Shown here in pieces: positions 1 through 5,020 of a DNA stretch of 8,074 nucleotides. Source of the stretch: an uncultured Phascolarctobacterium sp. Lineage in GTDB: Bacteria; Bacillota; Negativicutes; Acidaminococcales; Acidaminococcaceae. A program made the position numbers and the translations under genes. The notes under the pieces were generated by a model that ran no database searches, was not told the DNA's origin, and saw nothing but the letters and a program-made list of their open reading frames with translations. Positions within the stretch are counted from its first letter, which is position 1. Each line of letters starts with the position of its first letter. The stretch covers positions 1 to 8,074 of the forward strand of contig USBG01000070.1 of the NCBI GenBank assembly GCA_900552855.1, in the 5' to 3' direction.

Positions 1-79
1 TTTTAAAGAAAATCAATACCAATACAGGCACAACAATCAGCTCAATACAATTAATAAGCATTATCAGCGTCAAATCCAT
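1..79 (-). CDS. N-terminal fragment of a small or membrane protein, cut by the window edge
   Basis: An ATG at 79-77 on the minus strand opens a frame that stays open for 26 codons to the window edge. It is preceded by AGGTGG, a plausible ribosome binding site, four bases upstream. The residues are strongly hydrophobic: after a short MDLT start come runs such as LIMLIN and VVPVLVLIFF, ending in a lysine. This looks like a first transmembrane helix or an uncleaved signal anchor. The family cannot be recognised from 26 residues. The gene lies downstream of the GGT-family gene in the same direction, separated by about 190 bases with a hairpin, so it is probably a separate transcription unit, although no convincing promoter is visible in front of it. 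The start is fairly well supported; the function is unknown. Confidence 0.5.
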   Translation of the reverse strand, partial: MDLTLIMLINCIELIVVPVLVLIFFK

Positions 80-126
80 AATTCCACCTAAAAAAAGAGG
101 CTATGAAAAAGTCAACCCCATTAATA

Positions 127-174
127 AAGTAAGGCTGGAATTTGATTATTTTTCAAACTCCAGCCTCCTTACTT
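127..174 (-). terminator. Long hairpin downstream of the GGT-family gene, possible terminator or dispersed palindrome
   Basis: The arms 127-145 and 153-174 pair over about 19 bp (AAGTAAGGCTGGAATTTGA against its near complement), with one mismatch and a two-base bulge and a seven-base loop of TTATTTT. It lies about 95 bases beyond the stop codon of the GGT-family gene and before the next minus-strand gene, where a terminator is expected. Neither side has a clean U-tract: on the minus strand the stem is followed only by TATTAATG. Termination is therefore inferred from position and stem strength. Its core closely resembles the hairpin at 6400-6442. Confidence 0.45.
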
Positions 175-268
175 ATGCCTTAAAATATTTAATTTTAGCT
201 ACATACTCTACATGTTATCATATGGGTTGCTGTTTAAAGCTGTTTTTGCCCCAGCATCCCCATAAATT

Positions 269-1888
269 TTACCAAGCAGCTACAGTTCCATCAGTGCGTG
301 GCTCAGTTGCACCAGCCAAAACGCCATTTTCATCACGCCAGATAATCTGACCACGACCAAAGCTGGTATAATCACTCATTACAGTAATCTCATGTCCACG
401 ACGACGAAGCTCTTCCACAATATCATCAGGAACACCATCCTCTACTTGAATCTGCTTGCCCTCAATCCATTGCCAACGTGGTGCGTCAAGTGCATTTTGC
501 GGATTCATCAAGAAATCGACTGTGTCCATAACAACCTGAAGCTGACCTTGTGGCTGCATATATTCACCCATAACGCCAAATGGTCCCACAGCTCTGCCAT
601 TCTTTGTCAAAAAGCCTGGAATAATGGTATGATAAGGCTTTTTCCATGGCTGCAGATAATTGTCCGAAGCAGGATTTAAGGAAAAACCGCTGGCCCTGTC
701 ATTTAATGCGATGCCTGTTTCCGGAACAACTATACCAGAGCCAAAGCCCTTATAATTGCTTTGAATCAAGGATACCATATTTCCCTCATTATCAGCAGTA
801 CATAAATAGATAGTACCACCGCTAAAGGGACTGCCAGGCTTAGGCTCTAGTGCCTTATCGCCAATCAGGCTACGACGAGCTGACGCATATTCGTCACTAA
901 GCATATCTTCCACTTTAGTTTGCATATAACGTGGATCTGTAACGTACTCCATTGTATCAGCAAACGCCAGCTTCATAGCCTCAATCTGCTTATGATATGT
1001 ATCAGAACATTCCTTTTCAGCAAAATCAAAGCCTTTTAAAATATTTAGTGCCATCAAAACCGTCATACCCTGACCATTAGGAGGAATCTCCCAAACATCA
1101 TAACCACGATACTCAGTATGCAAAGGTTCTACCCACTCAGCACGATAATTAGCAAGGTCCTCTTTAGAAATAAAGCCACCTGTTGCCTGACTAAATTCAA
1201 CTATCTTGTCAGCTACAGTGCCACGATAAAAGGCTTCGCCACAACTTTCTGCAATCTGACGCAAGGTTTTGCCATGATGAGGCAGCTTTACTAAATCACC
1301 AACCTCAGGAGCCTTGCCCTGTGGAGCAAAGGTTGGAAACCAGCCACCAAATTCCATTTTATCTTTAAACTCTTTAAAAAGCTCTACGCTTTCACTCCAA
1401 AGCTGTTGAATCAAAGGAGAAAGTGGATAACCTTCCTCTGCATAATATATTGCAGGCTCACATAGCTTAGCAAAGGGCAATCTGCCAAAGCGTTTGTGTA
1501 GCTCGGCCCAGGCAGAAACTGCACCTGGAATATTTACAGACTGCCAACCACGATAAGGTATCTTATCAGTTACTCCCTGCTTCGCCAGGGCCTCTGCAGT
1601 CAAATTTTTAGGCGCATAGCCACTGCCGTTTAACCCATACAGCTTGTCCTTAATCCAAACTAGCGCAAAAGCATCACTGCCAAGGCCATTACTTGTTGGC
1701 TCCAACACAGTCATACAAATTGCTGTAGCAACTGCAGCATCCACAGCATTACCACCCTGCTGCAGAATAGTAAGTCCAGCCTGAGCAGCCAGTGGCTGCG
1801 AGGTACAAACCATACCACGCTTAGCATATACTACTCTGCGTCTAGAAGGATAATCATATTTTTGTCCATCAAAAGCAAAACTCATCAT
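269..1888 (-). CDS. Gamma-glutamyltransferase-family Ntn hydrolase, cytosolic YwrD-like type
   Basis: This is a gamma-glutamyltranspeptidase-family enzyme, self-cleaving into a large and a small subunit that use the new N-terminal Thr as nucleophile on gamma-glutamyl or similar amides. The family N-terminal block GGNAVDAAVATA ends near residue 56, followed by PTSNGLGSDAF (64-74) and TDPRY (317-321). The predicted cleavage site is G358/T359 in the GGTIYLC motif, followed by GNMVSLIQSN and the FGVMGEYMQPQG block (437-448), giving subunits of about 358 and 181 residues. There is no signal peptide, so it should be cytosolic, unlike secreted GGTs. The classical substrate Arg region reads LNGSGYAP, and the usual PGG/SS segment is replaced, as I recall for YwrD-like proteins, so substrate specificity is open; cephalosporin-acylase-like activity is an alternative. 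The open frame extends to a TTG at 1900, but GAGG at 1895-1898 lies inside that extension, six bases before ATG 1888, so I place the start at 1888 (539 residues; a second ATG follows directly). It lies 94 bases after the CYTH-CHAD gene; only a weak TATAGT box is visible between them. Confidence 0.88.
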   Translation of the reverse strand: MMSFAFDGQKYDYPSRRRVVYAKRGMVCTSQPLAAQAGLTILQQGGNAVDAAVATAICMTVLEPTSNGLGSDAFALVWIKDKLYGLNGSGYAPKNLTAEALAKQGVTDKIPYRGWQSVNIPGAVSAWAELHKRFGRLPFAKLCEPAIYYAEEGYPLSPLIQQLWSESVELFKEFKDKMEFGGWFPTFAPQGKAPEVGDLVKLPHHGKTLRQIAESCGEAFYRGTVADKIVEFSQATGGFISKEDLANYRAEWVEPLHTEYRGYDVWEIPPNGQGMTVLMALNILKGFDFAEKECSDTYHKQIEAMKLAFADTMEYVTDPRYMQTKVEDMLSDEYASARRSLIGDKALEPKPGSPFSGGTIYLCTADNEGNMVSLIQSNYKGFGSGIVVPETGIALNDRASGFSLNPASDNYLQPWKKPYHTIIPGFLTKNGRAVGPFGVMGEYMQPQGQLQVVMDTVDFLMNPQNALDAPRWQWIEGKQIQVEDGVPDDIVEELRRRGHEITVMSDYTSFGRGQIIWRDENGVLAGATEPRTDGTVAAW

Positions 1889-1982
1889 GTTAGTCCTCAA
1901 ATCTAATTACTATATTTTGCCATAAGTCATACACTTAACAATATTTTATATGATGTAACTATATGACCTAACAGCAGAACAA

Positions 1983-3389
1983 TCATTTTTTTGACAACAA
2001 TTGTCCCAGTACAATGCCACAATCACGATACAAAACCTTAGAGGTGCTCTTCTCCATAAGCTCAACAAGCAGCTCCTGCTTGTACTGCAAACCTACACGC
2101 TCCTGCAATTTACGTCTATTTTTCTTTAAGACCTCTGCTTCACGTGCATAAACTTTTCCAGACATGCTTTTAGCCAAATAAAGCATGTTCTCCACATACA
2201 GCAGCTTTTCATCTACTGCCTCTGCATCCTTTTTACTGCTTAACCATTTATCAAGGCAGCTATCAGCAATGTTTTGAGCATTTAGATAATCATTATTTTC
2301 AACCTTACTGTTATAAAGCCAGCTAATTACACCAAATACAGCACCTGTCATACTACCGGCCTTAGCCAGCTCAATTAGTGACTGTAAGCATTCCATGTAA
2401 GTAATATCCAATCTTTTTTCTAAAGAATTCTTTGCTAAAAGCTCCTGTGAAGCACCTACGATAGCTTCCCACATCTCCTGCAGCTCTATTAGATTCAGGC
2501 AGCGTTCTACCTTGCTTTGCCATTCCTTTACAGCACTCTCCAAATCATCGGATATAGATTGCTCTAAATGTACTCCCATACAAGCTGTCAGACTACGAAG
2601 ATAACTCAATTCTCTTTTGGTGCTCTTTAATACGGACTCGTCAATCTCGTTAGCTAATAGTAATCTTTGACATTCTAACAATCTATCACAATGCTGCTGT
2701 ACTACCGCCATAAAGCTCTCTTGGGAATCGTTGCCGCTAATTTTTGTTTTTGCAGAATCCTCATCTACCTCTAAACCTCGCAGAACCAGGCCACGTACAA
2801 ACTTACTACGCTTTTCTACAAACATTGGTACCTTAGCTGCAATGCGTGCTGCAAAATCAAGTAACGCACCTTTATTGCCATCCAAAAGCTCTATTTCTAT
2901 TTCATCTATTTTATCTTTTTTCCTACCCATTGCTATGTATCCGTTATCAATAGCCAGCTCTGCTACAGCGCCATCCAGGTCCAAAATATAGGTGGTACGC
3001 TCTACACAAACCTTAAAAAGCTTTTCTACACCGTTAGGTGCCAGCTCTTTTAAGCTTTGTTCTAGTCCCAGCTCCTCAAAGCCATCTAACACAGCCATAT
3101 CCTTTTCTAAGGGAATATTCAGCTCCAAGCGTTCACTAAGACCAGCGCTATTTCTACGTGTAGTCTTCACTGTTGCCTCAAAGCTACCATCACCCTTATC
3201 ACGTACTCTGTAGGCAATACCATGTTGTTTAAAGACCATATCCTCCGTATCATAATAGCTAGAAATAAGCTTGCGCTTTTTTTTGCTGTCCTTGCGAATT
3301 GCAGCGGCTACAAAATCAAGCTCCAAAAGTTTTTTTAAATTTTCTTTGCTAACGACCAACTTTAATTCAATTTCAGTATTCTTAGACAT
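1983..3389 (-). CDS. CYTH-CHAD domain protein, probable inorganic triphosphatase
   Basis: The protein has 468 residues: an N-terminal CYTH domain (about 1-205) and a C-terminal CHAD-like helical domain (about 222-468), the layout of E. coli YgiF, an inorganic triphosphatase. CYTH enzymes hydrolyse triphosphate groups inside an eight-stranded tunnel with metal ions. The signature ExExK is E6-I-E8-L-K10. Other tunnel residues are visible as YYDTED (45-50), YRVR (60-63), EATVK (71-75), the acidic strand EIEIELLDG (163-171) and EKRSKFVRG (192-200). These are all intact, so the catalytic half looks active. The CHAD half is divergent: the usual H-x-x-R-V-x-x-R-R-L-R type signature reads LKSTKRELSYLRS, with no His and fewer Arg, so polyphosphate binding may be weak. 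The start ATG has AAAGGG ten bases upstream. It follows the VTT gene by 27 bases, so the two are probably cotranscribed. The protein has no signal peptide or membrane segment and should be cytoplasmic. Confidence 0.85.
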   Translation of the reverse strand: MSKNTEIELKLVVSKENLKKLLELDFVAAAIRKDSKKKRKLISSYYDTEDMVFKQHGIAYRVRDKGDGSFEATVKTTRRNSAGLSERLELNIPLEKDMAVLDGFEELGLEQSLKELAPNGVEKLFKVCVERTTYILDLDGAVAELAIDNGYIAMGRKKDKIDEIEIELLDGNKGALLDFAARIAAKVPMFVEKRSKFVRGLVLRGLEVDEDSAKTKISGNDSQESFMAVVQQHCDRLLECQRLLLANEIDESVLKSTKRELSYLRSLTACMGVHLEQSISDDLESAVKEWQSKVERCLNLIELQEMWEAIVGASQELLAKNSLEKRLDITYMECLQSLIELAKAGSMTGAVFGVISWLYNSKVENNDYLNAQNIADSCLDKWLSSKKDAEAVDEKLLYVENMLYLAKSMSGKVYAREAEVLKKNRRKLQERVGLQYKQELLVELMEKSTSKVLYRDCGIVLGQLLSKK

Positions 3390-3416
3390 GGAATCACATC
3401 CCTTTCAAAAATCCGT

Positions 3417-4094
3417 CTATTTACTATCTCCTAAAGCCTTAGCTGCACCACAGCGTTTCCACCAAAACAACGGCACACCAAAAGCTAAAACAGTAACAGC
3501 AATAGCTGCATAAAACTTACTTGTACCAAAAGAATCAGCCAAAAAATTATAGGCAATAGCTCCTGGAAGCATACCTAAAATAGTAGCTAAAGCATAAGTC
3601 CTATAGGATAACCCTACACTACCAGAAATGATACTTACCGGGTCGTATGGAAAAATTGGTACAGTACGCAGCCACAGCATTTTAGTAAAGCTATCATTAC
3701 CTAATAGATACTGCTTTAAACGCTCTCCCCAGCTACCTCCAAAATTATTTAGCAGCCATTGACCACCGCCAAAGCGTCCTAAAATATAACAAAAGCTAGC
3801 ACAGCCCAGTCCACCAGTCAAAACTAGCAGTACGCCTAAAAAAGGTCCAAAGAGAACTCCTGCACTTAAATTCAGCAGCAATGTTGGGAAAAATAAAATA
3901 GGGCGGATTGTATATACTGCTACATAAATTAATGGCGCCAAACTGCCAAAGCCAGCTACCCAGTGCCTTATATCCTCAGTAGATTTAGGATGTGGATTAT
4001 AAGGCGATGAATAAGCTCCATAAATTATTGCCCCTAGAAAAATTCCGTAAGCAATAACTCGTAAAAATAACATAATATTTCTTCTATTCTTCAT
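3417..4094 (-). CDS. TVP38/TMEM64-family (VTT/DedA-type) membrane protein
   Basis: A 225-residue integral membrane protein with a VTT (SNARE-associated, DedA-superfamily) domain. These proteins are linked to lipid scrambling or flipping and envelope integrity, but the exact role of this member is unknown. There is a first membrane helix at about 7-27, then the VTT core at about 54-189. The core contains the reentrant-type segment RPILFFPTLLLNLSAG (64-79), LFGPFLG, the GRFGG turn (106-110), and the second reentrant motif LRTVPIFPYDP (142-152) followed by SGSVGLSYRTY. A final helix lies at about 193-212, with a basic tail. The frame is open to an ATG at 4172 that has its own AAGGA. I prefer ATG 4094 because it has AAAGGA five bases upstream and because a strong promoter (4117-4145) lies inside the longer version, with its predicted transcript starting just before the shorter start. 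It is the first gene of a probable operon with the CYTH-CHAD gene. Confidence 0.85.
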   Translation of the reverse strand: MKNRRNIMLFLRVIAYGIFLGAIIYGAYSSPYNPHPKSTEDIRHWVAGFGSLAPLIYVAVYTIRPILFFPTLLLNLSAGVLFGPFLGVLLVLTGGLGCASFCYILGRFGGGQWLLNNFGGSWGERLKQYLLGNDSFTKMLWLRTVPIFPYDPVSIISGSVGLSYRTYALATILGMLPGAIAYNFLADSFGTSKFYAAIAVTVLAFGVPLFWWKRCGAAKALGDSK

Positions 4095-4116
4095 AAAGAT
4101 CCTTTCATATACCATT

Positions 4117-4145
4117 ATTATAATTCCAAGGACAAGACCTTGCAA
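4117..4145 (-). promoter_or_regulatory. Sigma-70-type promoter of the VTT / CYTH-CHAD operon
   Basis: On the minus strand TTGCAA (4140-4145) and a perfect TATAAT (4117-4122) are separated by exactly 17 bases. The predicted transcript starts about 15-20 bases before the ATG at 4094 and includes its AAAGGA. The site is therefore in the right place for the operon and argues against the longer start at 4172. Confidence 0.7.
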
Positions 4146-4182
4146 GTAAATACGCCTAGAATGCGAAATCATTGTGAAGTCC

Positions 4183-4211
4183 TTGACATTAAGCTATTTT
4201 AGATTAATAAT
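4183..4211 (+). promoter_or_regulatory. Near-consensus promoter of the carbonic anhydrase-like gene
   Basis: TTGACA (4183-4188) is a perfect -35 box. After a 17-base spacer comes AATAAT (4206-4211), which matches the -10 consensus at five of six positions. Transcription should begin near 4218, giving a leader of about 66 bases to ATG 4284. It is divergent from, and does not overlap, the promoter at 4117-4145. The -10 box lies inside an inverted repeat. Confidence 0.75.
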
Positions 4212-4235
4212 TAGCGTGTAGAGTTAATTATTAAT
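4203..4235. repeat. 11-bp perfect inverted repeat over the -10 box, candidate operator
   Basis: ATTAATAATTA (4203-4213) is repeated in inverse as TAATTATTAAT (4225-4235) with an 11-base spacer, so the arm centres are 22 bp apart, close to two helical turns. The left arm covers the -10 box and the right arm lies just after the predicted transcript start. Only the right arm would be in the RNA, which points to a DNA-binding site rather than an RNA hairpin. Both arms are purely A/T, so chance occurrence is a real possibility. Confidence 0.45.
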
Positions 4236-4283
4236 TTGCAAGCCTTTACTGGACTGCAATGTATTCTGAAAGGAGAAATATAT

Positions 4284-4835
4284 ATGATTTTTAAATTTGA
4301 AGATCAAGCTCCCAAAATTGATGAAAAAGCTTATGCATTCAATACTTCTACCCTGATTGGTAAAGTAGAAATGAAAGAATATAGCAGTGTATGGCCCGGT
4401 GTTGTTGCTCGTGGCGACGTTAACCGTATCGAAATTGGCCGTTATAGCAATATTCAAGATAACAGTGTGCTCCATGTAGCTGACAATTATGCCTGCGTTG
4501 TAGGTGACTATGTAACCGTTGGTCACTGTGCACTGCTCCATGCTTGTACTGTAGAGGACCATTGCCTTATCGGCATGCACGCAACTGTTCTGGACGGCGC
4601 AGTAATTGGAACTGGCTCCATCGTTGCAGCTGGTGCTGTAGTAACCAAAGGCACTATTGTTCCTCCTAACTCCTTGGTTGCTGGTATTCCTGCAAAGGTT
4701 ATCAAAACTTTAGGCAACGACAGCTTGGATTCCATCCATGCACAAGCAATCAAATACAAAACCCTGTGGACCGAGCGCTATGGTCTGCTGCCTGAAAACG
4801 ATGGCGAAAGATACCACGGCGAACAAATCGTTTAA
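4284..4835 (+). CDS. Gamma-class carbonic anhydrase-family protein (YrdA/YtoA-like left-handed beta helix)
   Basis: A 183-residue hexapeptide-repeat protein of the gamma-carbonic anhydrase family, expected to be a cytoplasmic trimer with zinc at the subunit interfaces. The three zinc-ligand histidines of the family are present: H64 in NSVLH, and H81 and H86 in GHCALLH. The conserved RGD (43-45) and NIQDNS (56-61) are also present, along with hexapeptide turns through IGTGSIVAAGAVVTKG and the VAGIPAKVI exit. A helical tail with a Tyr-rich YKTLWTERYG segment follows, as in YrdA-like proteins. Activity as a carbonic anhydrase is not proven for many members, so hydration of CO2 is plausible rather than certain. 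The start is ATG 4284, with AAAGGAG eight bases upstream; the frame is open to an earlier ATG at 4236 that has no such site. Codon choice (CGT, GGC, AAC, ATC) is richer in preferred-looking codons than its neighbours, suggesting high expression. It is monocistronic, with its own promoter and terminator. Confidence 0.9.
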   Translation: MIFKFEDQAPKIDEKAYAFNTSTLIGKVEMKEYSSVWPGVVARGDVNRIEIGRYSNIQDNSVLHVADNYACVVGDYVTVGHCALLHACTVEDHCLIGMHATVLDGAVIGTGSIVAAGAVVTKGTIVPPNSLVAGIPAKVIKTLGNDSLDSIHAQAIKYKTLWTERYGLLPENDGERYHGEQIV

Positions 4836-4862
4836 TCTCTAAAATAAACATATACTTATAAG

Positions 4863-4897
4863 ATGCTGCCTTCATACAAAGGCAGCATTTTTATTTT
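4863..4897 (+). terminator. Intrinsic terminator of the carbonic anhydrase-like gene
   Basis: ATGCTGCCTT (4863-4872) pairs perfectly with AAGGCAGCAT (4879-4888) around a six-base loop, followed by TTTTTATTTT. It lies 27 bases after the stop codon and is a textbook Rho-independent terminator. Confidence 0.93.
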
Positions 4898-4946
4898 AGC
4901 TATGATTTTTCCACAAAATTTATAAAATATTTTACAATAGATTTAT

Positions 4947-4975
4947 TTGTATTACATCTTCCTATATATTATAAT
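4947..4975 (+). promoter_or_regulatory. Probable promoter of namZ
   Basis: A perfect TATAAT (4970-4975) is preceded at 17 bases by TTGTAT (4947-4952), which matches the -35 consensus at three of six positions. Transcription would begin near 4982, about 39 bases before the namZ ATG. The region upstream is very A/T-rich, which may act as an UP-element but also raises the chance of false matches. Confidence 0.55.
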
Positions 4976-4976
4976 A

Positions 4977-5006
4977 AAGATAATGATATTGTACGGTTAT
5001 TATCTT
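4977..5006. repeat. 8-bp perfect inverted repeat between the -10 box and the namZ ribosome binding site
   Basis: AAGATAAT (4977-4984) and ATTATCTT (4999-5006) form a perfect inverted repeat with a 14-base spacer; the arm centres are 22 bp apart. The left arm begins one base after the -10 box and spans the predicted transcript start, and the right arm ends just before AAAAGGAGG. It could be an operator or, in part, a leader structure limiting ribosome access. The half-sites GATAAT/ATTATC resemble Fur-family half-sites, but the spacing is not that of a canonical Fur box. Confidence 0.4.
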
Positions 5007-5020
5007 AAAAGGAGGTAACA

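Noticed and set aside
392..679. 95-codon plus-strand open frame opposite the GGT-family gene
   Set aside because: It lies fully inside a well-supported coding region on the other strand, has no ribosome binding site and no recognisable features.
1889..1982. Terminator or promoter between the CYTH-CHAD and GGT-family genes
   Set aside because: There is only a loose GTCATA/TATGAC dyad without a T-tract, and a TATAGT box (1909-1914) with a poor TTAAGT -35 that would leave a leader of about 14 bases. Cotranscription remains open.
2731..3513. Three plus-strand open frames opposite the CYTH-CHAD gene
   Set aside because: They are Ser/Lys-rich shadows of the coding strand without ribosome binding sites.
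4235..4259. Hairpin or riboswitch in the carbonic anhydrase leader
   Set aside because: TTGCAAGCC against GGACTGCAA pairs with two internal mismatches only, and the leader of about 66 bases is too short and simple for a known riboswitch.
4224..4580. 118-codon minus-strand open frame opposite the carbonic anhydrase-like gene
   Set aside because: It is antisense to a gene with intact family motifs and overlaps its promoter dyad; the composition is that of a shadow frame.
4985..5004. Canonical Fur box in the namZ leader
   Set aside because: GATAAT, GATATT and ATTATC half-sites occur, but the third is eight bases away instead of one, and a 7-1-7 alignment matches only about nine of fourteen positions.
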